64,000 nucleotides of DNA from Catonia carolina (taxonomy: Eukaryota > Arthropoda > Insecta > Hemiptera > Achilidae): assembly GCA_035578175.1 (NCBI GenBank), contig JAQMRL010000001.1:375911220-375975219 (forward strand). Direction: 5' to 3'. This document shows, one piece after another, positions 11,571-22,061 of this stretch (positions are counted from its first letter, which is position 1; each line of letters starts with the position of its first letter). The notes below the pieces were generated by a model, which saw only the letters and a list, made by a program, of their open reading frames with translations, was not told the origin of the DNA and made no database searches. The position numbers and the translations under genes are program-made.

Positions 11571-12791
11571 CACTGCGGCTCGGGTGAAGCGATGTTATTC
11601 GCTGTGGCTGAACCGTCGCCTGCCGCATTTATATGTTCCCCGCACACAGAAGCGCACAAGTCCGCGGCGGTTCATATCCTCATATTCTCTCTACAATTAC
11701 AATATCTCATGTGTATTTTCATTCAATACTTTAATATATACGTGTATGTTTATGTATTTTACTATAGATAAATGTATTTGTTTTTCATTTTAAAAATACT
11801 CACATAAAAGTATAATTACAAAACAAATGTAAAAGTCTGAATGTACTTTGCTTTTATAACGTAAACCTATGAGAAAAAATTAAAAACTTATAGGAATAAA
11901 AGAATAATAATAGTTCATTATGGCACTTTTAGCTGAATAACTGCGGTGTGGCCAAAGGTTTTTGAAAAGTTGAAAGTAAGTAATATTACGGTACAGACGG
12001 CAGACAGATATCGGTACCTGTGACGGCTTTACGATTTTTTCTTGTTTTCAACAATATTTTATTACCCTTTCTGTTCCCATGGCAGTTTCCGTGGACGGGT
12101 AAAAATGCAATTCCGAAAATGGGGTCACCTAAGAAAAGAATTGAATAAGCCTACTAGTATACTATTATAAGTAAATGACCCTCCCGCTTTGTGTGACTGT
12201 GCAGAGTGCACGCCTCGTAGGCTCCTAAAATTATAAGTACTAATAAAATATTTCTGTAACCAATTTTTTAATGAGGCAAACATTTAAAATATTAATACTT
12301 ACTAGTTTCTTTAATAAAAGTTAACTTTAGGTCTGTATGTACAAAAAAATAAGCCTACTTAAATTTAAAGCATTTAGGTGTTACATTCGTATACACATAT
12401 TTATTTATTTAGTTGCATTTTTGCCACACTTAATATTTACTAAGTATAGTAAATGTTCCGTAATTGTAAGAAAAGTAATATAATGAAATAACATTTTATT
12501 AATAACAAATAAAACAGCCCGTAAAACTCGAAACATAGAAGAAAATATATCAGGTTTTAAAACACCGCAAAAAAAACCCCAGTAACGTTTCTTCAAAAGC
12601 TGAAGGTATATTGGCATAGAATGAACCTTTATCTACGGCTGAACAATAAAAGAAATACAATTTACCCTAGCTGAATGCAGAAAGAAGAGATTATAAAACT
12701 TTTTAAACGGACCACATATTTTTGTGGCGGCCCGCACCCTGGGACTGTTCAATACGCCACATAAATGTGGCGACCGCACTGAACGTGTTAA
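11571..12791. mobile_element. Non-autonomous piggyBac-like element between TTAA sites
   Basis: The left end is TTAA followed by cacgttcactgcgg. The right end is ccgcactgaacgtg followed by TTAA (12788-12791), an inverted repeat of ~14 bp with one mismatch. Exact TTAA duplication and short TIRs are hallmarks of the piggyBac superfamily. The GC-rich subterminal tracts (11575-11670 and 12725-12785, with aatacgccac/gtggcgaccg) stand out from the AT-rich core. No transposase is recognisable inside. Confidence 0.65.
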
Positions 12792-13384
12792 TGTGAAACT
12801 GAATTTACAGTAGAGTAATGAGAAACATGGTTAAACATGCTTTGCCCGAATCCTTGAAATTTGACATTAATTGGTGTGGTGGTGAAGGGTGTAGGACTGA
12901 CTCACTTCACGCACTACGCTAAACAGTGAAAAAGTGCTTGTTACTTATTTTTACGGAAACGTTAGTTTCATCATTTAGCATTGTTTTGTTCTCATGTAAT
13001 TTTAAATTTTACTTTAGATATTTTTTCATAAGTAATAATAGTCGAAGTAGTTTTTCTGTAATTTGTATTCGTGTCAGAAGTTTATAAACTGTTACTAATT
13101 TATATTACAGTCGTAGTGTAGTTGATTTAAACTTTAATTGGTCATGCTGATTGTTCATTAGTTTGTACATTTTCTTCTATTCAGTGGTTTACTAGTCAGT
13201 ATGTTAAACAGTTTGTTGTGAATTAATCATAGTACTACTATAAATTGAAAGAATTGGAGTAAATTATATGAATTTTTTAAAAAGGAAGAAAATGAGGGGT
13301 GAGATAATCTTTCCTGAAGTAGCTTTCAGCGCGTTGAAAGAAAAGAAAGTAGGTAGTCAGAAAGGGTTTTCTACAATCTTTATC
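12792..13384. other. No gene recognised; region upstream of VHL
   Basis: This stretch should contain, or lie near, the untranslated first exon and promoter of VHL, because the VHL coding exon begins at a splice acceptor. I could not identify a specific donor or core promoter. A short frame from the ATG at 13268 (MNFLKRKKMRGEIIFPEV) is not recognised. Confidence 0.3.
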
Positions 13385-13553
13385 TACTTTTTTTTAAGTT
13401 CATTTTAAAGCCGTATCAGCAGCTTGCTCATTAGCGACTACTGTGGATTACTGAAATGGTGTGTTCAAATTTCCAGACCCTAGCCGAGAATAAACCCTGG
13501 GACCTTTTCACTTTGTAGGCTAGCGTACTAGTCACTACGCTATGGAGGCAGTC
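13385..13553 (-). repeat. SINE family A
   Basis: On the plus strand it reads aaagccgtatcagcagcttg (tail) through cagaccctagccgagaataa (decayed B box) to tatggaggcagtc (head). It is inserted ~470 bp upstream of the VHL acceptor, in the presumed first intron. Confidence 0.7.
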
Positions 13554-14010
13554 ATTTATCTACTTTATTTTCATGGTTATATATAAAATATAATTGAAAT
13601 ATATATTCAAACAACCTGTAATATGGTAAACAGTAAACACTTACCAATATTTTTACCGCTTTTGTGTACTTTATTCACATCTTTAGTAATATACCTTCAG
13701 ATTTATTAATAGTTTAATTTTAAAACTTGCTACTCCTACCATGCAGAAGTTTTAATTTTAACTATTAATAAATTTGAAAGTACATTACTGGTGGTTTAAA
13801 TATATATTTCGATTATAAATATAATACAGCTGTTGAAATACCTGCTTAGGATGATTGATAAACTATATATATATATGATGCATACATTTGTATGACGATG
13901 AAAGTTTATTTATTTATTATATTGCATTTTTGAACAGTTTGACTAATCATTATAATATGTTTTTGTAGTGAGCTCTTGATATTTTTCTACAACTTTGACC
14001 TTTAACATCT

Positions 14011-14020
14011 TTTGTTTCAG
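14011..14020 (+). promoter_or_regulatory. Splice acceptor of the VHL coding exon
   Basis: The sequence tttgtttcag ends in AG at 14019-14020 after a pyrimidine-rich run. Sixteen bases later comes the ATG of the VHL frame. An in-frame TAA at 14025-14027 shows that the protein cannot extend into an upstream exon, so the upstream exon(s) must be untranslated. Confidence 0.7.
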
Positions 14021-14036
14021 AATTTAAACAACTGTA

Positions 14037-14519
14037 ATGGCAGAGTCAGATTCATTACCTCAGAATTTACCACGTTCACAAGCAAACAACAATAATGTAT
14101 TCATTACATTTAGTAACAGGACAGAGCGAACTGTGCACATCATTTGGTTGGATTTTACGGGAGTCCGTGTAATATATCGTACTTTGCTACCAAATCAAGA
14201 TCTTCCGATTGCAACATTCGAACAACACGCTTGGGTTGTTGAAGATTCAATAACTGGAGATAGAATGTTAGCAGATGGTAAAACAACATATTATGTTGAG
14301 CTGGATGAAAGAAATGATCGAAGAATTGTCGTTATTTCATATCCATTGTTCACTTTACGTGATCTGGCTCTTCAGTCTGTAAGAGATAACTGTATTAGCT
14401 ACTTGGGCAATATTGAATGGTCACATATCCCTGGCACATTATTAAGAGACATAAAATGTGCTTTGGTAAAAAAAAAATCGTTACTAGAATGTTATTCTAA
14501 TTGTAGAAGGATGGTTTAA
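14037..14519 (+). CDS. Vhl: von Hippel-Lindau tumour suppressor homologue
   Basis: VHL is the substrate receptor of an elongin B/C-cullin 2 ubiquitin ligase that binds prolyl-hydroxylated HIF-alpha for degradation. The 160-residue protein, near the usual insect length, has a beta domain at ~20-101 (VFITFSNRTERTVHIIWLDF) and an alpha domain from ~102 (YPLFTLRDLALQSVRD). By alignment to human VHL the hydroxyproline pocket keeps Trp37 (W88), Tyr47 (Y98), His64 (H115) and Trp66 (W117). Ser111 is replaced by Thr60. In the elongin C-binding BC box (TLRDLALQSV, 106-115) the usual Cys is Ala111. The whole coding region is one exon. The start is fixed by the in-frame TAA at 14025. The basic C-terminus (KKKSLLECYSNCRRMV) is not part of the known fold. 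Confidence 0.9.
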   Translation: MAESDSLPQNLPRSQANNNNVFITFSNRTERTVHIIWLDFTGVRVIYRTLLPNQDLPIATFEQHAWVVEDSITGDRMLADGKTTYYVELDERNDRRIVVISYPLFTLRDLALQSVRDNCISYLGNIEWSHIPGTLLRDIKCALVKKKSLLECYSNCRRMV

Positions 14520-14615
14520 AAATGAAGTTTATTAATGAACTAATGACGTATATCAAGGGTTTCCTTTAATTTGTATAATTGTATACAAGTTGTAATTAGT
14601 TGCGTAATATTTATG

Positions 14616-14621
14616 AATAAA
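14616..14621 (+). terminator. Poly(A) signal for VHL
   Basis: AATAAA lies 97 bases after the VHL stop codon and is followed by an overlapping AATAAA-like run. It is the first such hexamer in a plausible position downstream of the gene, implying a short 3' UTR. Confidence 0.6.
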
Positions 14622-14689
14622 AATAAATGTTTTAAATGCATCCCGCATGCAGCTTGTAATTAATTCTAATGTATAAATAATTAAATTTA

Positions 14690-15030
14690 TTTTTCTAACC
14701 TTCTGTAGCTGATTTAGATTTTCTTTTATTTATATTTTCATTCAAATAGATTTACTGGTTTTGGTGGATCCACCATCATCAGAGTACACAAAATAAAAAA
14801 AAATTGAATGAAATTAATGTACTAAAACGTAAATGGAAGGTGTATTTTCGTCAGTTGTTTGTATAAAATTGGGTTTTATACAATTTATACTTCTATTAAA
14901 GTTTTAATGTATAATTTTAGTGTTATTTTTATATTCTGATAATGGATCCGCTGAAACATATAAGTTTATTTGAATTAAATCATAAATAACAGAAAATCAA
15001 GGCAGCTACAAAAGGTTATTAAAGAAATTT
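14690..15030. repeat. Fold-back (palindromic) repeat
   Basis: The left arm aaccttctgtagctgattta pairs with the right arm around 14992-15027 (aaggcagctacaaaaggtta). Inside, ttcaaatagatttact with ggtggatccacc is mirrored by ggatccgctgaaacatataa ... atttgaatt at ~14943-14980. It looks like a MITE related to the larger fold-back at 17540-18215. Confidence 0.6.
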
Positions 15031-15618
15031 GAAGCATAAATACTTTTGATTTTACAGAAAAAACTGCTCGTGGACAAATGTTTGTTAACAAAAATTGTTG
15101 CTTTTTGTATCTTTTTATAATGTTGACTTTATTTTAATAAATATTATGAGTCTGTGATGATGAGTATTATTGAGGCGTCTGTTTTGAAATAAGCAGGCAT
15201 TCTTGTATTCAAATGATAGTTATAAGTTCAGTCCATTTAGCCTCACTTGTTTTAAGGACAATTTTTATTAAATACGAGTATTATTGGCCTATTACCATGG
15301 TCATCAGCTAAATTTGATCAATGTTTGTTTAAAATTATAGATGAGACAGCCTCAGTTCAGTCAATTTTTTATTTATGCCTACCTTGCCAACTGTAAAAAT
15401 TTAGATATGGAAGTCATGCTAAATCTTAATATTAATTATTGTTGATTATGAAAGGTGTATGCAAAAAAAGTAATACGTTTTAAACTACGGTAGGCCCATG
15501 TAAAAAAGTTGTAGTTTCTTGTATTTTTTAGTGCGGCCCTTTCATGAGTTGCTCTCAGCCTGATTGTGGCTATAAACTTGTCCAGCGAGCATCAACTCTC
15601 TTCAAAGAAACGTAGGTA

Positions 15619-16514
15619 CGAGGTCTGTTCAAAAGGTTCGTAAACTTTTTTTATGAAAAAAAAAAAATACTTGACTTACAGCTTAGGGGTCTGGATTCCC
15701 TTTAAAGAAATCTCCTCCCCAAAATACACATTTGTTCTATCGATGTTTCCACTTTCTGAAGGAATCGTGTACGCTTCTTCTGGAATGGCCTTCAGCTGCT
15801 CGGTCGCGTTCTTCTGAATCTCAGGAATCGTGGCTTCTTTTTCCTTTCAGGGCTTTCTTTAGTTTAAGGAACAAGAAGAAGTCATAGGGTTCTAAATCAG
15901 GTGAGTAGGGTGGGTTGGGAAGCACAGTAATCAAATTGCTGGGCAAAAATTCACTAGTTCTGACGGTTGAATGAGCTGGTACATTGTTGTGATGGAAGTA
16001 CCAGTCGCCGCTCACCCAAAGTTCGGGACGTTTCCGCCTGATTTTTTGTTGAAGGTGTTTCAAAAGCTCAATGTAGTAAGATTAGTGAACTGTAGATGCT
16101 GTACTCATAATGGACAACCCCTCTGGCATGGAAAAAAACAGTCAGCAAAACCTTCCATTGGAACGAACTAGACGAGCTTATTTTGGTCTTGTAGAATTTT
16201 GATCACTTGTTGGGATTTTCACCATCAACCTTGATAAGCAATTCATGAGTTTCTGTGAAAGATTTTCTGAGTTTCATGCAAAATTTCACAGCACAACCCT
16301 GTTCATACAAGTCACTCATTTTTAATTTTGACAAACACATAGAACACACCTTCACTAAACAGCTGTTTCTCGGCAAATAAGCAAGATGTCAACAAACTAC
16401 AAAATGGAGGTTACTCGTGATGTTTCAATGAAAACAATGAGCCCTGGCAGATCTCTGTGGAACTAACGGTAGGAATGCTATAAAAAAGTTTGGGAACCTT
16501 TTAAACAGAACTCG
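15619..16514 (-). mobile_element. Degenerate classical mariner element
   Basis: The left end (cgaggtctgttcaaaaggtt, after TA) and the right end (aggttcccaaac ... inverted near 16483-16514) form an imperfect terminal inverted repeat of ~30 bp. The transposase relic inside is on the minus strand. The interior is shortened relative to the usual ~1.3 kb, so a large part of the gene is lost. Confidence 0.75.
15821..16063 (-). pseudogene. Mariner transposase C-terminal fragment
   Basis: The frame holds IRRKRPELWVSGDW, HHNNVPAHSTVRTSEFL and NPPYSPDLEPYDFFLF, the typical mariner block. The second catalytic Asp of the usual HHDNAPAH motif is Asn here, and 34 residues separate it from the last Asp, the DD34D mariner spacing. 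The substitution plus the missing N-terminal half mark it as dead. Confidence 0.8.
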
Positions 16515-16995
16515 TTTATGTCATATCGACATCACCAGTTACTCTAATCATGCATGCAGCCAAAAAGTAAAAAATTCTCATCGCATATGAAAATAAGATC
16601 TGCATACAAAAAATAATAATTCTCTAGAGCTTATGGTCTACAAAAAATGAGCCGGCGGTCCGAAATGGACTGCAATCAGTCAGTTTGTGACCATTGGTCT
16701 AGTATTTACAATAGAACCTCTAATTTGTGACCTTTTATGTTCCATAAAATTATTTGTTACAGCAAGTTGTTTGGCCCCTTCAATATTTGTATACCAATAT
16801 ATTCTATACTCTGGATCATGAACTGAAAAAGTGTTGACATTCTTAATAGCAGGCAGAGATTATGTGCCCATTATTACTTTTTAAAGAGTAGTTAAATGTT
16901 TGTTAACCATTATTGAACCACTTTATTTAAACATGGTCTATGAATAAAAGTTTTAATAAAAATAAGCACAGCTCCAGAAGTGGAGTTACAGGCAA

Positions 16996-17345
16996 CTTAA
17001 AGTCCAGCCTCTCTTAGTTTGCTCCTAATGTAAACAAATAATGACGTCACTGAGCATGCGCATTATATCAAAATGTGTACACGCTGATTAATAAGTAACA
17101 ATAAAATACTTTCAAAAGTATTTAAATACAAAATACTTTTAAAAGTATTTTTCTAAATGAAATTGTTAGGCCTATATCATATCATGACTAATGTTTTTAG
17201 TACTTTAAGTACTTTATAATTTAAAAAATAGTTAACTTAATAGGAATACGACATCCGAAAAGTCGCAGACTCTAGCGTGCACCCTGTAGTAGGTGGCTTT
17301 TGTTTGTTGACTGTAGGAGCAAACTAAGAACGGCTAAACTGTAGA
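16996..17345. repeat. MITE-like inverted repeat
   Basis: The left segment cttagtttgctcctaatgta and the right segment ggagcaaactaagaacggct are inverted complements around a ~300 bp core. The core also contains a small palindrome built from aaaatacttttaaaagtatt. Class unknown; no target duplication was settled. Confidence 0.5.
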
Positions 17346-17539
17346 TTGTACTTATTATCTTTCTTGAATTTGCATACTTACTATCTATGTTAATTCACAA
17401 CTTTGTAAATTAATCACTCTTATTGTCTGACTGCCAATTTATCAGTTTTGAGAACAGCTAGTATATTGTACATTGCATGACTATATTACGAATAAGTCTT
17501 TAAAATTCATCCTGCAGCTTGTAATCACTCTAATGACAT

Positions 17540-18215
17540 CACAATATTAGTTTTCACCAACCTTTATTGTTCTTAATGCTGCTTTAATTTCTTCTTATTT
17601 TATGTATATGATTTTTATTAACATTTTTCAGTGAATCCTCTTCGCCTGAGTATATAACTTATTAAAATTGAAACATGTAATATTGAAATTTTTCAGATGT
17701 ATTATCTTCCAGTAATATTAAAATTATAATTATTTGTGATTAGTTAGCATTATAGCAGGAAATCCATATTAATATTTTAGAAAAATAAAATATTTAAGTT
17801 TTAAAAAAAACTATTTTATATTCACCTTTTATACTGCTTTCTTTTTCTGTTTTCTCCTGAACTTACACACTTTTCATGGTGCCCACTGCTTCATCAGGTA
17901 ATATTATCATAAAAGCTTCTAGAAATATTTTGAAGAATGCATCTTCCTTCGTCAAAGTTATGAATTTGAACTTTGACAAAGGAAGATGTATTCTTCAAAT
18001 ATTTGTAGAAACTTTTTTGATATTATCTGATGAAGTGTAGTGCACCTTAAAAGTGATTGTAAGATAAGAAGAAAAAAAGAAAGCAGTATAAAAGGTGAAT
18101 ATAAAATTTTTTAAACCTCACTATATTAATACTAAAATTATAATTTTATGTAGCAATCAATTTATATAAAAGTGACTGAAGAAATTAAAGCAGCGTTAAG
18201 AAGAATACATTGGTG
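17540..18215. repeat. Large fold-back repeat (~680 bp)
   Basis: Outer arms: ttttcaccaacctttattgt at left and the inverse of gaatacattggtgaaaac at right, both adjoining a ctgctttaatttcttc segment. Inner arms: caccttttatactgctttct (17826-17845) against agaaagcagtataaaaggtg (~18077-18096), and gaagaatgcatcttcc against ggaagatgtattcttc around a short centre at ~17960. The whole segment could fold into a single hairpin. It contains no coding frame. Confidence 0.7.
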
Positions 18216-18530
18216 AAAACGAATAAAGTGTTATCACTCATACATTATGGTAATATATTTAGCTCATTAAAAAAAAAATGGTATTTATCCAATCTGTCTC
18301 AATAACAGCAAAATTTTGGAGCCCCTTCTAATCTACCTGTAGAGGTTTTCTTTATTCATGTAGAATGCAAAATGTAATGACAGTTTGATTACTAAGGAAA
18401 ATATATTGATTTATAAGTCGGTGACATTAAATTAAAAGCCAGAGGACAATCGAAGAACTCAAACAAAATTAATTAGTTTAATTCATTTATCCATTATTAG
18501 ACTTACTAATACGAATTTGCAAGATATTTA
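18216..18530. other. No gene recognised
   Basis: This is AT-rich sequence between two repeats with no feature that I can support. Confidence 0.4.
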
Positions 18531-18801
18531 GGCCGGGCGTATTCTGGAGTGCAGGTGGCACAGTGCGTTCGAGACGGAGAAGAGCAGGGCAGGGCAGGCA
18601 GAGCAGGTATTTCTACCAGCAGATACTGGAGAACGGAGGACAGGCGAAATTTTTTTCAGGTTCAGAAATTAGCTCCTGTTTGGCTATTTAGCGTGTTGGA
18701 TCATTTTAGTGAGAGTGATATGTTAGTATCGGATTCGTCTGATTCCTGTATAAAAGAATTAATTTTACTTGTATTGTATTGAATTACTTAATTGCATTGT
18801 A

Positions 18802-19573
18802 CAGAGTGATTTTTTAGTCCTGTTACCCAATTGTTAATGTCTGGTAATATTTTTCTAAAAAAAATAAATTTTGTTTTGTGACACTAAGTTGGTAGCCCTA
18901 CTCAACCAGTATGGATATGGCAGTGTGAGTTGATTCTCCTTGAGCTGTGTAAAATTTTGTGCCATTTCTGGTCGTGCTACGAACAGAATGTCTTTTATCC
19001 TAAAACAATCTCTTGTTTAAATCTGGAGACTGAAGCTCTAGAACTAATCGTATGTTATACGGATACAATTTCAATTTTTTAGCAGCTTTCTGAGCACTCG
19101 AACATGACAAATCAACATGCGAGGAAAGTGTTTGTAAACTTTTCCATGGAGAATTGAGCAATCTTGTTTTCACATTCTCTTAACGTCATCTGTCAAGAGA
19201 GTTGGTCGACCACTACGTTTTCTGCTGCAAACAATACCTGCCTCTAAAAATCAGTTAGTTAGCCTAGACTGTGAAATTGATTAGAATAGAGTGGAGGAAC
19301 ACCAAAAAATTTAATTTGAAATGATTCTTTTACACTCGCATACGATTTTGTAGCAAAATATTGTTCAAGAATGAAAACCTGTTGTTCTAGGGTAAAAGAC
19401 ATTCTGTTCGTAACACAACTGGAAACAGCACAAAATTTTACGCAACTCAAACTGTCGTATCTATACCGGTTGAGTAGGGCTACCAACTTTGTGTCACAAA
19501 ACAAAATATCCCTTTCTTAGAAAAAAATTACCAGACATTAACAATTGGGTAACAGAACTAAAAAATCACCCTG
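18802..19573 (-). mobile_element. Mariner-type element, internally decayed, nested in 18531-20805
   Basis: TA flanks both ends (18800-18801 and 19574-19575). The termini cagagtgattttttagtcct and the inverse of aggactaaaaaatcaccctg-like sequence begin arms of ~200 bp that contain gttacccaattgttaatgtc on both sides. The middle holds pieces of a transposase on the minus strand. Confidence 0.75.
19002..19475 (-). pseudogene. Mariner-type transposase N-terminal fragments
   Basis: From right to left on the minus strand: an N-terminal HTH frame with FTLEQQVFILEQYFATKSYA (19259-19504 frame), a linker RKRSGRPTLLTDD at ~19185-19230, then SPWKSLQTLSSHVDLS and AAKKLKLYPYNIRLVLELQ at ~19000-19160. The three pieces follow the normal order of a mariner-type DNA-binding region but lie in different frames. 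The catalytic half is absent. Confidence 0.7.
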
Positions 19574-19878
19574 TATTTCAAAGCGAAGCGAGAAAATTTG
19601 ATGGCAAAGTGACTTTATAAAAAAAAACGTAAAACGCACGGTAAGTTCAAGTTAACACAAGTTTGACGATACTACATTTAAGAGTTATACTAGGTTAACA
19701 ATTGAAGAGTTTTTCATGTAATCAGCATGATTGGTATCATGCAATAAGGTTTCGATACGCACAAATTTTATTAGCTTCTCTTAGACCAACATGTGTACTA
19801 AAACTGTGCCTCGACTACAAACTGTGGCTGCTCGACACAGACACGTCGCTGTGCCACACATGTCTGCCTCCCAATATA

Positions 19879-20712
19879 CAGGGTGATTCACGAAGATATG
19901 CAGAAACTTTGGGAGCCCATTGTACATGTAAAAATAATGAAAAAAGTTTATGTAAACATGGGTCCGGAAATGCTTCGTTTCCGAGTTACGGCTAGCAAAA
20001 GATTTCGCCCGGATTTCAGCTCACCAGGTGAAATGAGGTCTTCCTGAAATTCTGGTAAGGTAGATTAAGGGGCGAATTCAATCGTTTCTTATGGTTTTTG
20101 ACCTGATAAATTGAATAAAACAGGTCCCAGAACTGTAAGTTAAATAGTTTTTGAGAAAACCAGTGTCAAATGCAAAAAAATGGTGTGAAAAAAACACAAT
20201 TTTTCATCTTAGTTTTTCCGGTTAATTTTACTTTGTACTGTTATGAATAAAAATTCATTTAATCAAACATCTATTCGCTTTCTGTGTACTTTATTTACAC
20301 CGGTTTGTCCAGAATAAAATTTTCAACCTGTCTTATTCAAAAATTTTAACTGTTTCTTGGTGAAATAACAAAGTTATTCATGCCCAAAGATGGAAAAATG
20401 TGTTTTTCACTCCATTTTTTACATTTGACACTGGTTTTCTTAGAAAAATATTTAACTTAAAGTTCTTGGACCTGTTTTATTCAATTTATCAGATCAAAAA
20501 CCATAAAAGATTGAGTTCGCTCTTTAATCTACCTTACCAAAATATCAGGAAGACCTCACTTCACCTGGTGAGCTGAAATCCGGGCGAAACTTTCGCTAGC
20601 CATAACTTGGAAACGAAGCTTTTCCGGACCCATGTTTATATAAACTTTTTTCATTATTTTTACATGTACAATGAGCTCCTAAAGTTTCTGCATATCTTTG
20701 TGAATCACCCTG
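19879..20712. mobile_element. Palindromic mariner MITE (834 bp), nested in 18531-20805
   Basis: It begins cagggtgattcacgaagata and ends with the inverse of that sequence; TA lies at 19877-19878 and 20713-20714. The two arms are ~400 bp each and almost fill the element, leaving a very short centre near 20290. The arms share ggtccggaaatgcttcg and gctagcaaaagatttcgccc with the autonomous element at 2104, so a transposase of that family is the likely mover. Confidence 0.8.
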
Positions 20713-20808
20713 TATAGTACGTTACAGGGAACAATGTTGCACAGTTTTCGCTCCTGCCCTGCCTGTCCTCAACTGCGCCACCTGTGCTCCAGTATACGCC
20801 CGGCCTTA

Positions 20809-21394
20809 TTATATTTACGATAACATTTATTATATTTCACAGTTACTTCCATTGTGGTAAAGCTGTTGACTTGACAATGTTATTCAGTTACATGTTTCTG
20901 ATTCTAATAATTTGCATTGTATTAATTTCATAAAAAAACCATTGATGTGAGTAGTTTGTGATTGATTATATTGATTGTGTTGTTATTCGTTATAACTTTG
21001 TTGTACAATTTAAAACGATTTATTAACTTTTAATAATTTATTTTTACCATTCCTTTTTATACTTATATTTGTTGACTTTTGCTTTTCTCTGAATATCTTT
21101 TATCAAATTATATTACGTTAATATTTTATTTTAATGTTTGAAATTATTGTAAAAAGTATTTATTGTATATACAATTATTTATTATCTATTGTACTTTAGT
21201 TATTTAAATTTTTAATGTTTTGTAATAATTTTCTAGGTTTATATTTACTTCTATAAATGTTATAACAGATTTATAAAAGTTTTATAATGAAAAATATTTT
21301 TGTATGTTATTACATTGAATTTTAATATTATATATGTTTTTAATCTAAAATTGTAAATGGTTTTTAATATTAAAATTTAAGACCCTTTTATTTC
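20809..21394. other. No gene recognised
   Basis: Very AT-rich sequence with homopolymer runs and no supportable feature. Confidence 0.4.
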
Positions 21395-21610
21395 TTTCCT
21401 TGTTTTAATATGGCATCTGCAGTTGTTGCTGTGTGCCTTTCCAAGATTCTCCATTCATACCTATTCTTCCAGTCTCTTATCACCCAAGCCTCTCTCCTGC
21501 ATAGCCTCATCCATCCTATCCCTCAATGACTTTTGCAGCTTGTTCTTTCTCCTTCTTTCCTCTGGGCCCATTCCATTATATTTCCATCTGTATATTCAGT
21601 TTCTCAAAAA
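21395..21610 (-). pseudogene. Probable LINE ORF2 C-terminal remnant
   Basis: On the minus strand frames around AQRKEGERTSCKSLRDRM and ERGLGDKRLEE followed by GKAHSNNCRCHIKTR resemble the end of endonuclease-reverse transcriptase polyproteins of non-LTR retrotransposons. Stops and frameshifts interrupt it, so the call rests on the overall pattern. Confidence 0.45.
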
Positions 21611-21666
21611 TTATTTCCTATGGTAAAACCGTAGCCTACTCATATTAGTTCTTAGATGTTAACTTT

Positions 21667-22061
21667 TGTTGTTTAGGTCATTAGCTGAAAGACGGGTTTG
21701 AACCTCTAGAGGTTTTACTAAGTAAAACGAGGAGTGAGGTGGTTTATGATTACCTTCCACACTTAGTAAAAAACTATGCTTATCAGCATGCCAGGCTCTT
21801 TGAAAAGCATCTACTTTCTACGCTGGAAATGACACCTTCACTTCATTCACCACAGGTTCTGGCTGTATAATAAAATTTATTACTTTCAGAGGAGATAACT
21901 CTGACTAGTGACTTTTACACCTTGTCCTCTTGTGTTCTTAAGTACTTCAGTCTTTTAATTGGCTGACCATGTTATAAAAAACAGAACTATTTTTTTGTAG
22001 CCCTGGAACTAAACAGATTGAGAACAAATCAATTTAACACTCCACCTGTCTGTTATGGGCA
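21667..22061 (+). mobile_element. ~390 bp repeat, family E (copy 2)
   Basis: Runs from ttgttgtttaggtcattagc to ctgttatgggca, with all internal landmarks of the family (atgcttatcagcatgcc, ttctggctgtataata, ggctgaccatgttataa). No clean target duplication was found here, and the copy is more diverged than those at 49490 and 61960. Confidence 0.7.

Larger units (their letters stand above)
18531..20805. mobile_element. PIF/Harbinger-like element with TTA target duplication
   Basis: The left end ggccgggcgtattctggagt matches, inverted, the right end actccagtatacgcccggcc-type sequence (20786-20805), and the match continues through gcaggtggc. TTA flanks both ends (18528-18530 and 20806-20808), the usual PIF/Harbinger target duplication. 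GC-rich subterminal tracts (agcagggcagggcaggcaga at left, gccctgcctgtcc at right) mirror each other. The native interior is only ~670 bp, because two mariner MITEs sit inside. No transposase or Myb-like gene remains. Confidence 0.6.

Noticed and set aside
14037..14519. VHL as a processed pseudogene, because the coding region is one exon
   Set aside because: There is a good splice acceptor directly upstream, no poly(A) tract and no direct repeats. The frame is intact with pocket residues kept.
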